Shown: positions 1 to 9,774, counted from the stretch's first letter. The stretch: 64,000 nt of DNA from Mycobacterium sp. IS-3022 (GCF_001500065.1 NZ_LQIN01000009.1:32832-96831); one strand, 5' to 3'. Notes: generated by a model not told the origin, from the letters alone. Made by a program: numbers and translations.

Positions 1-73
1 TGGTGCCGATGCCGCCGCCGCCCGCGCCCGAGACCACGACGATGCGCCCGTCCAGCCTCAGAAGGTCGCCCAT
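1..73 (-). CDS. SDR family oxidoreductase, N-terminal fragment
   Basis: Only the first 24 codons are in the window; the gene continues past the left edge. Read on the minus strand from the ATG at 73-71, the peptide begins MGDLLRLDGRIVVVSGAGGG. The beta strand VVVSGAGGGGIG fits the glycine-rich dinucleotide-binding turn of short-chain dehydrogenases, so an NAD(P)-dependent oxidoreductase is likely, but substrate and length cannot be judged. It is divergent from the beta-propeller gene starting at about 212. The 138-bp gap holds two related palindromes, so the same regulator may control both directions. Confidence 0.7.
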   Translation of the reverse strand, partial: MGDLLRLDGRIVVVSGAGGGGIGT

Positions 74-78
74 GCTAT

Positions 79-90
79 TTGTCCGGACAA
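79..90. promoter_or_regulatory. Candidate operator palindrome, copy 1
   Basis: TTGTCCGGACAA is a perfect 12-bp palindrome, 5 bp upstream of the minus-strand SDR start. A near copy lies at 175-186. Perfect palindromes of this size next to divergent starts suit a dimeric regulator; the obvious candidate is the GntR-family protein encoded at 1816-2550. That link is inferred. Confidence 0.5.
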
Positions 91-174
91 TAAATGGTGC
101 TCTCCATGTTGCAGAACACTATTCCCCAGCGCGAATCAGCTCGTCAAGGGTCGTTGAGCACTTTATCTCGCCTA

Positions 175-186
175 TTGTCTGGACTA
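175..186. promoter_or_regulatory. Candidate operator palindrome, copy 2
   Basis: TTGTCTGGACTA matches the perfect palindrome at 79-90 in 10 of 12 positions. It lies 25 bp upstream of the ATG at 212, where a bound repressor would block transcription of the catabolic operon. Spacing between the two sites is 96 bp centre to centre. Confidence 0.45.
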
Positions 187-211
187 GTAGAGCTTGCTAG
201 CGTGCGAGATC

Positions 212-1819
212 ATGACACCATCCGCGACGAGCTCACAGCAGGCCACCCGTTACTCGCCCGGCCCAGCGCCGGCCGCTGCCGAGGGCTGGCGGATCGAACG
301 CGTGACCGCTCCCAGCCGGCTGTTCGGCGCGAACGGGCTGCGCACGGGTCCGGATGGACGCGTCTACATCGCCCAGGTGACGGGCAGCCAGATCAGCGCA
401 CTTGAATTGGGCACCGATGCCCTCGACACGGTCAGCGCCAAGGGCGGTGACATCGTCGCGCCGGACGACGTCGCATTCGACTCCGCCGGCAACCTGTATG
501 CGACCGAGGTGATGGACGGGCGGGTCAGCATCCGCGACACCGGCGGCCGCACCCGGGTGCTGCGCGACGATCTGCCGTGCGCCAACGGGATCACCGTGCA
601 TCAGGACCGGCTGTTCGTCAACGAGTGCCGCGAGGGCGGTCGCCTGATGGAACTCGACCGCAGCACCGGCGCCGAACGCATCCTGCTGGAGAACCTGCCG
701 TCGCCGAACGCGATGGAGGTCGGCCCCGACGGGTTGCTGTACTACCCGTTGATGACGGCCAACGAGATCTGGCGCATCGATCCCGCGGGCGGTTCGCCGC
801 AGCGGGTGGCGGCCGACCTCGGTGTCCCCGACGCGCTGAAGTTCGACTCCCAGGGCCATATCATCTCCACGCAGGTGGCCAGCGGTGAGGTGCTGCGCAT
901 CGATCCGCGCAGCGGCGAGAAAACCACGCTCGCACAACTGAACCCGGGACTCGACAACCTGACCTTCGTCGGCGATCGGCTCTTCGTCTCCAACTTCACC
1001 GGTGAGATCACCGAGGTCCTCGGCGGCGGTGAAACCCGCACGCTGCTTGCCGGCGGCCTGAACTGGCCGCTGGACCTCGCGGTGAGCGACGGCAACCTCT
1101 ACGTCGCCGACGGCACCTACTTCTACCGCGTCGACGCCGACGGGTCGCTGCAGACGGTCGGGATGCTGTTCTCCCCCGGCTATCCCGGCTTCCTCCGCGG
1201 GCTGGCTCCCGCCGGTGCGGGTGTGTTCGTCGTCGCCACGTCGGGCGGTCAGATTGCGCGGTACCGCCCCGCTGACGGCGAAACCGATTACCTGGCAGAT
1301 GGTTTCGACCAGCTCTACGGTGTGGCGCTCGGGGCTGACGGCACCATCGTGTTCGCCGAACTCGGCACCGGCCGTGTCCACGCGCTGCGTTCGGGCAGCA
1401 CCGAAGTGTTGGCCTCGGGATTGAAGGACCCGGTTGGTGTCGTGTTCGACCCGGCGGGCCGTCCGCTGGTCGCGGAGTCGGGCGCGGGCCGCGTGGTATC
1501 GGTTTCCGGTGCCGTCGAGACGGTGGTGGACGGCTTGCAGCGGCCGCAGGGCATCGCGGTCGCCGACGGCGTGCTCTACATCGTCGACGCCGGCGCCAAG
1601 GAGGTCGTCGCGGTCGACTTGAACACCGACGCGCGCACGACGATCGCCTCGGGTCTACCGGTCGGCCCGCCTCCGGGGGTGGAGCCCAAGCCGCTCAAGG
1701 GAATGCCGCCGTTCTCCGGACCGCAGGGGCCGTTCGCGGGGATCACCGTCGGAGGTGACGGCACACTCTACGTGTCGGCCGACGGCGAGGGCAGCGTGCT
1801 CGCGCTGCGACGGACATGA
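212..1819 (+). CDS. SMP-30/NHL-type beta-propeller protein
   Basis: About 535 residues. Repeating blades of the type GPDG-x-(V/L)-Y-x-A recur along the chain (for example GPDGRVYIAQ near the start and GDGTLYVSAD near the end), the pattern of the SMP-30/gluconolactonase and NHL/Vgb-like propellers, which include lactonases and ligand-binding proteins. I see no convincing signal peptide. The ATG at 212 is preferred over an in-frame TTG at 194. The stop overlaps the start of the GntR gene (ATGA), so the two are translationally coupled. Given neighbouring acyl-CoA ligases and an SDR, a lactonase or sensor role in a degradative pathway is possible; the substrate is unknown. Confidence 0.75.
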   Translation: MTPSATSSQQATRYSPGPAPAAAEGWRIERVTAPSRLFGANGLRTGPDGRVYIAQVTGSQISALELGTDALDTVSAKGGDIVAPDDVAFDSAGNLYATEVMDGRVSIRDTGGRTRVLRDDLPCANGITVHQDRLFVNECREGGRLMELDRSTGAERILLENLPSPNAMEVGPDGLLYYPLMTANEIWRIDPAGGSPQRVAADLGVPDALKFDSQGHIISTQVASGEVLRIDPRSGEKTTLAQLNPGLDNLTFVGDRLFVSNFTGEITEVLGGGETRTLLAGGLNWPLDLAVSDGNLYVADGTYFYRVDADGSLQTVGMLFSPGYPGFLRGLAPAGAGVFVVATSGGQIARYRPADGETDYLADGFDQLYGVALGADGTIVFAELGTGRVHALRSGSTEVLASGLKDPVGVVFDPAGRPLVAESGAGRVVSVSGAVETVVDGLQRPQGIAVADGVLYIVDAGAKEVVAVDLNTDARTTIASGLPVGPPPGVEPKPLKGMPPFSGPQGPFAGITVGGDGTLYVSADGEGSVLALRRT

Positions 1820-2550
1820 CCGCCCCCACTGACCATCGCTATCTTCAGGTCGCACGCACGTTGCGCAAGGAGATCGTCGACGGCATCTACCCGGTGGGCT
1901 CACAGTTGCCCACCGAACAGCAGTTGTGCGAGCGGTTCGCCGTCAGCCGGTACACCGTCCGCGAAGCGCTGCGACGATTGCGCGAGGACAACCTCGTCGC
2001 GTCGCGGCCCCGCGCGGGAACGCTGGTGGTCCCCCGTCCGGCGACCAATTCGTATGCGCAAGACGTGGTTTCGATCAACGATCTGCTGGCGTTCGCGGCG
2101 GGCGCGCAGCTCACGATCGAGTCCAACGCGATGGTCACCATCGACGATGAACTGGCCGCCCGCACCGGCCTGCAGGCCGGTTCGCAGTGGCTCGCGGTGC
2201 GGGGCTGCCGGCAGGCCGAGGGCAGCGACGCACCGGTCTGCACGACGGAGTACTACATCAACCGCGCGTTCGCCGCGGTCGGGCGCCTGCTGCAACGACA
2301 TTCCGGCCCGATCTTCCCGCTGATCGAGGATCTGTTCGGGGTCAGCATCGTCGAGGTGCACCAGGAGATGGCGGCGGTGACGGTCACGCCGGAACTGGCC
2401 GACGCGCTCAAGGTCGACGCGGGCAGTGCCGCGCTGGAGATGCGCAGGACGTACAAGACCTCCGACGGCGAGGTCGCGCAGGTCACCCTCAACACTCACC
2501 CGTCGTCGCGGTACCGCCACTCGATGACGATGCGCCGAATCAAGGGCTAG
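1816..2550 (+). CDS. GntR-family transcriptional regulator (HutC/UTRA type)
   Basis: 244 residues. Residues 5-75 form a GntR winged helix-turn-helix: the segment around PVGSQLPTEQQLCERFAVSR followed by TVREALRRL is the recognition region. The rest fits a UTRA ligand-binding domain, ending in an RRTYKTSDGEVAQVTLNTHP-like strand typical of the family. Members bind small metabolites and usually repress the operon they sit in. It overlaps the upstream propeller gene by 4 nt and is followed 9 nt later by an acyl-CoA ligase, so it is probably cotranscribed and autoregulated. The palindromes at 79-90 and 175-186 are its most likely sites. Confidence 0.9.
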   Translation: MTAPTDHRYLQVARTLRKEIVDGIYPVGSQLPTEQQLCERFAVSRYTVREALRRLREDNLVASRPRAGTLVVPRPATNSYAQDVVSINDLLAFAAGAQLTIESNAMVTIDDELAARTGLQAGSQWLAVRGCRQAEGSDAPVCTTEYYINRAFAAVGRLLQRHSGPIFPLIEDLFGVSIVEVHQEMAAVTVTPELADALKVDAGSAALEMRRTYKTSDGEVAQVTLNTHPSSRYRHSMTMRRIKG

Positions 2551-2559
2551 GCGGCAACC

Positions 2560-4104
2560 GTGAGGGTCGACGAGCACCGCACCGCCGATGCGTACCGGCG
2601 CGGGCTGTGGGTGCACGACACGCTGGCCGACTCGTTGCGCGACGCCGCCGTGTCGACGCCGGACCGAACCGTGTTGGTGGACGGCGACATCCGGCTCACC
2701 TGCAGGCAACTTCACGATCAGGCCGCCGCGCTGGCACAGGCGCTGATGTCCCGGATGCCCGCGGGCAGCGTGGTGTCGTTCATGTTGCCGAACTGGCACG
2801 AAGCGGCCGTCGTCTATCTCGGTGCCACGCTGGCCGGGATGGTGGTCAACCCGATCCTGCCCTCGCTGCGCGACCGAGAACTGTCGTTCATCCTGAGCGA
2901 CGCCGACTGCCGGGCGATCTTCGTGCCGGCGACGTTCAACAAGCACGACTATGTCGCGATGCTCGACCGGGTCACCGCCGCGATGGCCGCGCCGCCCGAG
3001 GTGATCGTCGTGCGCGGCGACGCAGGCCGTCACACCTCGTACGGATCGCTGTCCGGCGGCCCGGGCGCTGCCGTGCTGCCGGTGTTGAACGCCGACACGG
3101 TGCGGATGATCCTCTACACCTCCGGCACCACCGGCCGCCCGAAAGGCGTGCTGCACTCCCACAACTCAATTCATGCGCTGATCCGTCAGATCGGCGAACA
3201 CTGGCACGTCGTGGACGGCGACACGTTTCTGGTGCCGTCACCGATCGCGCACATCGGCGGATCGATATACGCGTTCGAGTGCCCGCTGCTACTGGGCAGC
3301 ACCGCCGTGCTGATGGAACGCTGGGATCCGGATGCCGCCGTCGGGTTGATGCTCGCCGAGCGCGTCACCCACATGGCCGGGGCCACCCCGTTTCTCGACG
3401 GGTTGCTCTCGGCGGCGCAGCGCGCCGACACCCGGTTTCCCGACCTCAAGGTGTTCATCTGCGGGGGCGCGTCGGTGCCCCCGTCGCTGATCCGCACGGC
3501 CACTGGATATTTCGAGACGGCGGCGGTGTCGCGCGTCTACGGTTCGACCGAGGTTCCGGTGACCACGGTCGGCTCGCTGGAAGACGCCGACCATGCCGCC
3601 GACACCGACGGCAAGCCGGGTATCGCGGACGTCAGGCTGGTCGACGGCGAGATCCGCGCGCGTGGCCCGCAGATGCTCGTCGGCTATTTGCACCTGGAGG
3701 ACGAGACGGCCGCCTTCGACGACGAAGGCTATTTCCGCACAGGCGATCTCGGCTGTTGGGTAGACGACGGATATCTCGTCGTCACCGGCCGCGCCAAGGA
3801 CATCATCATCCGCAACGGGGAGAACATCTCACCCAAGGAGGTCGAGGACATCCTCATCGGCCACCCGGGTATCGCGGAGATCGCGATCGTCGGGGTGCCC
3901 GATGACCGCACCGGTGAGCGGGCCTGCGCCGTCGTCGTCGCAGCCGGTCAGGCGCCTCCCGATGTGGCGGGTATGCGGGCGCTGTTGGAGGACCACGGCG
4001 TCGCGCGATTCAAAGCGCCCGAGCAGGTCGTCATCTGGGACGCATTGCCGAAGAACGACGCCGGGAAAGTGTTGAAGCACCAGATTCGAGCGGCCCTGAC
4101 ATGA
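2560..4104 (+). CDS. AMP-dependent acyl-CoA synthetase (FadD-like)
   Basis: 514 residues with a GTG start nine bases after the GntR stop. The P-loop-like A3 motif LYTSGTTGRPKG is clear at about residue 185, GSTEVP marks A5, the hinge region carries TGDLGCW, and PKNDAGKVLKH near the C-terminus supplies the catalytic lysine. These enzymes form an acyl-adenylate and then the CoA thioester. Overall character resembles the cyclohexanecarboxylate-CoA/medium-chain ligase group, but specificity cannot be read. The stop overlaps the next SDR start (ATGA). Together with the ligase at 4886-6376 it suggests activation of an unusual carboxylic acid for degradation. Confidence 0.88.
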   Translation: MRVDEHRTADAYRRGLWVHDTLADSLRDAAVSTPDRTVLVDGDIRLTCRQLHDQAAALAQALMSRMPAGSVVSFMLPNWHEAAVVYLGATLAGMVVNPILPSLRDRELSFILSDADCRAIFVPATFNKHDYVAMLDRVTAAMAAPPEVIVVRGDAGRHTSYGSLSGGPGAAVLPVLNADTVRMILYTSGTTGRPKGVLHSHNSIHALIRQIGEHWHVVDGDTFLVPSPIAHIGGSIYAFECPLLLGSTAVLMERWDPDAAVGLMLAERVTHMAGATPFLDGLLSAAQRADTRFPDLKVFICGGASVPPSLIRTATGYFETAAVSRVYGSTEVPVTTVGSLEDADHAADTDGKPGIADVRLVDGEIRARGPQMLVGYLHLEDETAAFDDEGYFRTGDLGCWVDDGYLVVTGRAKDIIIRNGENISPKEVEDILIGHPGIAEIAIVGVPDDRTGERACAVVVAAGQAPPDVAGMRALLEDHGVARFKAPEQVVIWDALPKNDAGKVLKHQIRAALT

Positions 4105-4901
4105 CCGCGGACACGAGGAGCGAAATGGTTCAGGTAGCGATCGTGACGGGGGCCAGCAGCGGTATCGGCTTCGGTTGCGCGACCAAGTTGGCCGAGACCG
4201 GAATGGTGATCGTGGGCACCGGACGCGACGAGGATCGGCTGTCCGGACTGGAGAAGGCGATCGGCGATCGCGACCGCGTCGCCACCGTCGCGGTCGATCT
4301 CACCGCCAACGACGCGCCGCACCGCATCGTGCAGACCGCGCTGGACCGGTGGGGCCGCATCGACTTCCTGATCAACAACGCCGGCGTCGGCAGCCCGAAA
4401 CCGCTGCACGAGACCGACGACGAATCGCTCGACTACTTCCTGGATTTGATGCTGCGGGCGCCGTTCCGGTTGGCACGCGAGGTGGTCGGCCACATGGAGC
4501 CCGGCTCGGCGATCATCAACATCACCTCCACCTTCTCGGTCGTGGGCGGTCTGCGGGGTGGCGCGTACTCGGCCGCCAAGGGCGGGCTGACATCACTGAC
4601 CAGACATATCGCGTGTCAGTATGGGCCCCAAGGCATCCGGTGCAATGCCGTCGCACCTGGGGTGACCCTGACGCCGATGGTCGCGACGCGTCTGGAGGAT
4701 TCGCGGTTCCGCAAGATCAACACCGAGATGACACCGTATCCGAGGCTGGGCGAGGTCAACGACATCGCGAGCACGGTGGCGTTCCTGTGTTCGGAGGGTG
4801 CGAGCTTCATCAACGGACAGGAGATCGTCGTGGACGGCGGCTGGACGTCGACCAAATACCTGTCGGACTTCGCCCTCAACTCGGAATGGGTGAAGAGTTG
4901 A
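4101..4901 (+). CDS. SDR family oxidoreductase
   Basis: 266 residues. Classical short-chain dehydrogenase features: TGASSGIGFG at residues 16-25 for NAD(P) binding, NNAGVG further on, catalytic Ser in the NITSTFS strand, and YSAAKGG as the YxxxK active site. The C-terminal GQEIVVDGGWT is typical of FabG-like oxidoreductases. It overlaps the preceding ligase by 4 nt and the following ligase by about 16 nt, so it belongs to the same operon. A 3-hydroxyacyl-CoA or alcohol dehydrogenase step in the degradation route is likely; the exact substrate is not visible. Confidence 0.9.
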   Translation: MTADTRSEMVQVAIVTGASSGIGFGCATKLAETGMVIVGTGRDEDRLSGLEKAIGDRDRVATVAVDLTANDAPHRIVQTALDRWGRIDFLINNAGVGSPKPLHETDDESLDYFLDLMLRAPFRLAREVVGHMEPGSAIINITSTFSVVGGLRGGAYSAAKGGLTSLTRHIACQYGPQGIRCNAVAPGVTLTPMVATRLEDSRFRKINTEMTPYPRLGEVNDIASTVAFLCSEGASFINGQEIVVDGGWTSTKYLSDFALNSEWVKS

Positions 4902-6376
4902 ACCTGTTCTCGCTGCTCGACCAGGCGGCGAGCCGCTTCGGCGAGCGCGGTGCGGTGTATCACGGTGAGCGGCAACTTCGGACGTGGGCTCAGCTGCGGG
5001 AACGGTCACTATGCGTGGCCGCCTCGCTCGACGCACCCGGCACCCGCGTAGCCGTCGCGAGCGAGAACCGCCCGGAGATCATCGAGCTGATGTTCGGGGT
5101 GTGGGCGGCCGAATGCGTCTACGTGCCCATCAACTACAAGCTGCATCCGCGCGAGATGGTGCAGATCCTGGAGGATTCCGGCGCGACGCAGGTGTTCGCG
5201 TCACCGAAGATCGCCTCGGTGCTCGCACCTGAAACCGGCGTGCCGATCGAAATCATCGGCACCGACAGCTATGAAAGGCGTTTCACCGCAGTCCCGTTGA
5301 CGCCGCCGCGCTCCACCGACCCGGAGTTGCTGGCGTGGTTGTTCTACACCAGCGGGACCACCGGTAAGTCCAAGGGCGCGATGCTGTCGCACCGCAGCCT
5401 GATGGCGATGACGGTGTCGCATCTGGCTGACTTCGACTCGCCCGACGAGAACTGCGCCCTGGTGCACGGTGCGCCGATGTCGCACGGTTCGGGGCTGTAC
5501 ATCCCGCCGTATGTGTTGCGCGCGGCCCGCCAGGTGATACCGGAATCGGGGCTGTTCGAGCCGGACGAGTTCCTCGACCTGTGCGAACACCATCCCGGCT
5601 GCAGCGCGTTCCTGGCGCCGACCATGGTGCAGCGCCTGGTGCAGACCGGGCGGGCCTGTCCACGGAACCTGCGAACGATCGTCTACGGCGGCGGCCCGAT
5701 GTACGTCGAGAGCCTGAAGAAGGCGATGGCGGCGTTCGGGCCCATTTTCGTTCAGCTGTACGGCCAAGGCGAAGCGCCGATGACGATCACCGGCCTGCGC
5801 CGCGCCGATCACCTCGCCGGTGAAGGGTGGGCCGACGATGCGGTGCTCGGATCCGTCGGGTACGCGCGCTCCGGCGTGGATGTCGCGGTGCTGCGGACCG
5901 ACGGAACACCGGCCGCGGCCGGTGAAATCGGCGAAATCGTTTGTCGCGGTGACGTTGTCATGTCCGGCTATTGGAACAACCCGGCGGCGACGGCAGCCAC
6001 GCTGCAGGACGGCTGGCTGCGCACCGGCGACATGGGATCGTTCGACGACCTGGGCTTCCTCACGCTGCGTGACCGGTCGAAGGACGTGGTGATCAGCGGC
6101 GGCAGCAACATCTATCCCCGCGAGGTGGAGGAAGTGCTGCTCGAGCATCCGGGCGTCGTCGAGGCCGGCGTGGTCGGCGCGCCCGACGAGGAGTGGGGCG
6201 AGGTCGTCGTGGCGTTCATCGTCGGAGACGTGTCGGCCGACGAACTCGATGCGCACCTTCTCGAGCGGATCGCCCGGTTCAAACGCCCGAAGCGCTACGA
6301 GTTCATCGACGAGCTGCCGAAGAACAGCTACGGCAAGGTGCTCAAGCGCGACCTGCGAGACCGGTTGAGTTCCTAG
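4886..6376 (+). CDS. Second AMP-dependent acyl-CoA synthetase
   Basis: About 496 residues. FYTSGTTGKSKGAMLSH gives the A3 adenylate motif, LRTGDMGSFDDLGF the hinge-side motif and PKNSYGKVLKRDLR the C-terminal lysine. The ATG at 4886 overlaps the SDR end; a TTG at 4898 in the same frame is an alternative that would begin at the conserved NLFSLLDQAA segment. It is distinct in sequence from the ligase at 2560, so the two probably act on different acids or at different steps. It is the last gene of the operon; the next gene is convergent. Confidence 0.85.
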   Translation: MGEELNLFSLLDQAASRFGERGAVYHGERQLRTWAQLRERSLCVAASLDAPGTRVAVASENRPEIIELMFGVWAAECVYVPINYKLHPREMVQILEDSGATQVFASPKIASVLAPETGVPIEIIGTDSYERRFTAVPLTPPRSTDPELLAWLFYTSGTTGKSKGAMLSHRSLMAMTVSHLADFDSPDENCALVHGAPMSHGSGLYIPPYVLRAARQVIPESGLFEPDEFLDLCEHHPGCSAFLAPTMVQRLVQTGRACPRNLRTIVYGGGPMYVESLKKAMAAFGPIFVQLYGQGEAPMTITGLRRADHLAGEGWADDAVLGSVGYARSGVDVAVLRTDGTPAAAGEIGEIVCRGDVVMSGYWNNPAATAATLQDGWLRTGDMGSFDDLGFLTLRDRSKDVVISGGSNIYPREVEEVLLEHPGVVEAGVVGAPDEEWGEVVVAFIVGDVSADELDAHLLERIARFKRPKRYEFIDELPKNSYGKVLKRDLRDRLSS

Positions 6377-6451
6377 TGTCCTGAGTCGTTGTCGTCAGTG
6401 AGAGTTCGAGGTTCGCGAGTTCGGTGTGGTTCGTTTTCGGCTTCCTATGCT

Positions 6452-6513
6452 CGAGATTGCACACACGGCTGTGGTCGTTTTCTCAGATCAGCACAACCCT
6501 GAATGCAATCTCG
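6452..6513. repeat. Imperfect palindromic extragenic element, copy 1
   Basis: CGAGATTGCA at 6452-6461 and its exact reverse complement TGCAATCTCG at 6504-6513 bracket partly complementary inner sequence (ACACACGGCTGTG against CACAACCCTGAA). The element lies between convergent genes. A similar hairpin lies in the other convergent gap at 19670-19725, which suggests a dispersed REP-like family in this genome, possibly acting as a bidirectional terminator. Confidence 0.6.
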
Positions 6514-6662
6514 GCGCTAGGACCATTTCGCAGACCAGCACCCCCGGCCCTGTGCGTGCGTACAAGCACCCCAGATTCTGCTCGACGCCGGGCGAGATCG
6601 TGCGGTGCCCGGTAGGGACCACCACGTGTACGCCGAACGGGTGGGTCCACTTGGTATGGGAG

Positions 6663-7103
6663 CTATTGAGCCGGGGCGAACACCGACTTGAACTTGTTCA
6701 GCGACTCGCGGATGTCACCCTTGAGCGCACCGGCGACCACCATGCCGATCGGGCCGAACAGCGCGGGCCCGCCGAGGTGGACGTCGAACGTGACCGTGGA
6801 ACCGTCGCCGGACGGTTTGACCTTGCCCAGCAGCTTGACCTTGACGCCGCCCACGCCGTCGCCGTTGAGCGTCATGGCTTCGGGCGGCCGGTAGTGGACG
6901 ATGGTCCACTTGATCCGGTTGGGCATGCCCTTGACCTCGACGATGGACTCCAGCGTGGTGCCCTTCTCCAGGGTCTCGGGCAGCTTGCTGCGCCACACCC
7001 GGTGGATGCTGAGCCACTCCTTGTAGCGCGCGAGGTCGGATGCGCACGCCCATGCCTGCTCCGGCGGCAATGGGACGTCGACGGAGACGGAAAGCTTGGC
7101 CAT
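6663..7103 (-). CDS. SRPBCC-fold protein, Rv0910-like toxin
   Basis: 146 residues. The protein begins MAKLSVSVDVPLPPEQAWAC, the entry strand and helix of the polyketide-cyclase/CoxG-like SRPBCC fold, and shows SDLARYKEWLSIHRVW and LNKFKSVFAP as in mycobacterial Rv0910. Rv0910 is paired with Rv0909 in the M. tuberculosis toxin-antitoxin inventory. Here the putative antitoxin gene ends 3 nt upstream, on the same strand, behind ctpE as in M. tuberculosis. A hydrophobic ligand cavity is expected from the fold; how it would be toxic cannot be inferred. Confidence 0.85.
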   Translation of the reverse strand: MAKLSVSVDVPLPPEQAWACASDLARYKEWLSIHRVWRSKLPETLEKGTTLESIVEVKGMPNRIKWTIVHYRPPEAMTLNGDGVGGVKVKLLGKVKPSGDGSTVTFDVHLGGPALFGPIGMVVAGALKGDIRESLNKFKSVFAPAQ

Positions 7104-7106
7104 CGG

Positions 7107-7361
7107 CTACGGGGTGGGCGGAGCCGCCGGCGGTTGCTGCTGCGGCGGCTGCGGTGCGTTCTGCGGCGGCTGCGGAGTGCCCGGTGCAGGGGGGTTGTCC
7201 TTGTTGACGTAGTTGCGGGCCGCGTCCTGCGCCTTGTCGACGTGCTGCGCGTATTTGCCCTGGGTCTTCTTGTCGACCATGTCACCGGCCTTTTCGATCG
7301 CGGTGTCCACCTTGTCGGCGTTCTTGGCCAGCAGATTCTTCACCTTGTCGAGGAATGCCAT
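7107..7361 (-). CDS. MT0933-family antitoxin, Rv0909-like
   Basis: 84 residues. The first half is an amphipathic Lys/Asp-rich helix region (FLDKVKNLLAKNADKVDTAI, then a GDMVDKKTQGKYA stretch) typical of the MT0933/Rv0909 antitoxin family. The last third is almost entirely proline, glutamine and alanine and is probably disordered. It lies 22 nt after ctpE and 3 nt before the SRPBCC partner, giving the expected antitoxin-first order. Alternative reading: a small stress-associated helical protein related to CsbD-like families. Confidence 0.85.
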   Translation of the reverse strand: MAFLDKVKNLLAKNADKVDTAIEKAGDMVDKKTQGKYAQHVDKAQDAARNYVNKDNPPAPGTPQPPQNAPQPPQQQPPAAPPTP

Positions 7362-7383
7362 GGGGCCACCCTACGCTGGCCGC

Positions 7384-9774
7384 CTACTCCGAGCGCCACA
7401 GCCGCCGACGCTCTCCCAGCACCGCCCCCTGCGCCCACCAGATCGCCTCGACAGCGGCCGCAGCCACCACGCCGATACCCAACGCGATCGATGTCGTCTT
7501 GACGTTCGAGATGTCCAGCATGAACACCTCTTGCGCCATCGGGATCGAGAAGATCACCACGTAGGCCAGACCCGATACCGCGACCAGCGCGACCCGCCAC
7601 CACTGGTAGGGCCGCGCCACCACGGCGAGCACCCAGATCGCAGCGACCAGCAGCGTGATCAGCGCCGCGGTCGACGCCTGAGTCTGCTCCACCGGCGTGG
7701 CCTCGCGCCCCTGGTACGCGACCAGGTAGGAGGTGAACGTCGCGACTCCGACCACCAGCCCCGACGGCAGCGCCGCCGTCATCACCCGGCGCACGAACCC
7801 CGGGTGTGCGCGCTCGTTGTTCGGCGCCAGCGACAGGATGAACGCCGGGATGCCGATCGTGAACCATGCCGCGATCGTGACGTGGATCGGCTGGAACGGA
7901 AACAGCAGCGGGTCGGTGTCGAAGAACTTGGAAGACAAGCCGCCAATTCCCACGAAGACCGCCAGCAGCACCGAGTACACCGTCTTGGTGAGGAACAGGT
8001 TCGAGACGCGTTCGATGTTGCCGATCACCCGCCGGCCCTCCCCGACCACGTACGGCAGAGTGGCGAACTTATTGTCCAGCAACACGATTTGCGCCACCGC
8101 GCGCGACGCCGAGCTGCCCGAGCCCATCGCGACGCCGATGTCGGCGTCCTTCAGCGCGAGCACGTCGTTGACCCCGTCGCCGGTCATCGCGACCGTGTGC
8201 CCGCGTGACTGCAGGGCATGCACCATGGCCCGCTTCTGGTCGGGGCGGACCCGGCCGAACGTGGTGTACTCCTCCAGGGTGTCGGCCAGGGCGTCGGGTG
8301 CATCGGGCAACCGACGGGCGTCCATCGTCTCGCCGTGCAAGCCGAGCGACCCGGCCACCGCCCCGACCGAGACGGCGTTGTCGCCGGAGATGACTTTGAT
8401 CGAGACCTTCTGCGAGGCAAAGTATTCCAGCGTGTCGTGCGCATCGGGACGGATGCGCTGCTCCAATACCACCAGCGCGGCCGGCGTGACCCGGCCGGGT
8501 GCGTCCGGGTGGTCGACCGGCAAGTCGCCGGCGCCCAGCAGCAGCACACGCAGACCTGCGGCGCCGATCTGCTCGGCCTGTTCGGCGACCGGCGACCCGG
8601 GCGCGAGCAGCACGTCGGGAGCGCCGATCACCCAGTTGCCGTGCTCGCCGTACGAGGCGCCGCTCCACTTGGTGGCCGACTTGAACGGCGCGACGGCGGT
8701 CGCGGTCCAGCCCGGCGGCATCCTGTACGCCTCGCCGATGGCCTGCATGCTCGCGTTCGGCCGTGGGTCGTCGGCGGCGAGCTGGGCCAGGATGTTGCCG
8801 ACGTCGATCTCGTCGAGCCGTCGCAGATCCGCGACCCGCATACCGTTCTCGGTCAGCGTGCCGGTCTTGTCGGCGCAGACCACGTCGACGCGGGCCAGGC
8901 CTTCTATCGCGGGTAGTTCGTTGACCAGACACTGCCTACGGCCCAGCCGGATCACCCCGACGGCGAACGCGAGCGACGTCATCAGCACCAGGCCCTCGGG
9001 GACCATCGGCACCAGCGCGCCCACCATCCGCAGCACCGACTCGCGCCAATCCGCATCGGTGGTGAACAACTGGGTGTAGATGATCAGCAGCCCGGCCGGG
9101 ATCAGCAGGTAGGTGATGAACTGCAGGATCTTGTTGATCCCGCTGCGCAGTTCGGAGTTCACCAAGGTGAACCTGCTGGCCTCTTCGGCGAGCTTGGCCG
9201 CGTACGCTTCCCGGCCGACCTTGGTGGCGCGGTAGGCACCGCTTCCGGCGACGACGAAACTGCCCGACATCACCGTATCGCCGGGATCTTTCGCGATCGG
9301 GTCGGCTTCCCCGGTGAGCAGTGACTCGTCGACCTCGAGGTTGGCCTCCTCGACGATCTCGCCGTCGACGACGATCTGGTCGCCGGGGCCGAGTTCGATG
9401 ATGTCGTCGAGCACCACCTCAGCGGGTGACACCGCCCTGGTGCCGGACTGCCTGCGCACCAACGGTTTTGCCTGCCCGACGATCGCAAGTTTGTCCAGGG
9501 TCTGCTTGGCCCGCACCTCCTGGATGATGCCGATCGCGCTGTTGGCGATGATCAGCAACCCAAACGCGCCGTTGATCACCGATCCTGTCGACAGCACGAT
9601 GAGCAACAGGACGCCGAGGATCGCGTTGATGCGGGTGAACACGTTGGCCCGCACGATGTCGGAAACGCTGCGCGCGGCCCGCGTCGGCACATCGTTGGTC
9701 TTGCCGTCGGCGACGCGTTGGGCGACTTCAGAGTCGGTCAGCCCGGCGGCCTGCATCTCGGGGGTGGTTGTCAC
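7384..9774 (-). CDS. ctpE: P-type cation-transporting ATPase CtpE
   Basis: 796 residues. [11 protein letters not shown] at about residue 300 carries the phosphorylated Asp; [12 protein letters not shown] is the actuator-domain motif; [20 protein letters not shown] forms the Mg/hinge motif. Several hydrophobic pairs at the N-terminus, before DKTGT and in the C-terminal 200 residues form the membrane domain, so it acts in the cytoplasmic membrane. Synteny with Rv0906-Rv0910 identifies it as CtpE, reported as a calcium uptake ATPase in mycobacteria. The GTG start overlaps the upstream lipoprotein stop as GTGA, supporting this start. No heavy-metal CxxC domain is seen, consistent with a light-metal transporter. 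Confidence 0.93.
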   Translation of the reverse strand: MTTTPEMQAAGLTDSEVAQRVADGKTNDVPTRAARSVSDIVRANVFTRINAILGVLLLIVLSTGSVINGAFGLLIIANSAIGIIQEVRAKQTLDKLAIVGQAKPLVRRQSGTRAVSPAEVVLDDIIELGPGDQIVVDGEIVEEANLEVDESLLTGEADPIAKDPGDTVMSGSFVVAGSGAYRATKVGREAYAAKLAEEASRFTLVNSELRSGINKILQFITYLLIPAGLLIIYTQLFTTDADWRESVLRMVGALVPMVPEGLVLMTSLAFAVGVIRLGRRQCLVNELPAIEGLARVDVVCADKTGTLTENGMRVADLRRLDEIDVGNILAQLAADDPRPNASMQAIGEAYRMPPGWTATAVAPFKSATKWSGASYGEHGNWVIGAPDVLLAPGSPVAEQAEQIGAAGLRVLLLGAGDLPVDHPDAPGRVTPAALVVLEQRIRPDAHDTLEYFASQKVSIKVISGDNAVSVGAVAGSLGLHGETMDARRLPDAPDALADTLEEYTTFGRVRPDQKRAMVHALQSRGHTVAMTGDGVNDVLALKDADIGVAMGSGSSASRAVAQIVLLDNKFATLPYVVGEGRRVIGNIERVSNLFLTKTVYSVLLAVFVGIGGLSSKFFDTDPLLFPFQPIHVTIAAWFTIGIPAFILSLAPNNERAHPGFVRRVMTAALPSGLVVGVATFTSYLVAYQGREATPVEQTQASTAALITLLVAAIWVLAVVARPYQWWRVALVAVSGLAYVVIFSIPMAQEVFMLDISNVKTTSIALGIGVVAAAAVEAIWWAQGAVLGERRRLWRSE

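Noticed and set aside
6426..7502. 358-codon plus-strand frame over the Rv0910/Rv0909 region
   Set aside because: It overlaps two recognised minus-strand genes and the hairpin element; the protein is Arg/Leu/Asp-rich shadow sequence.
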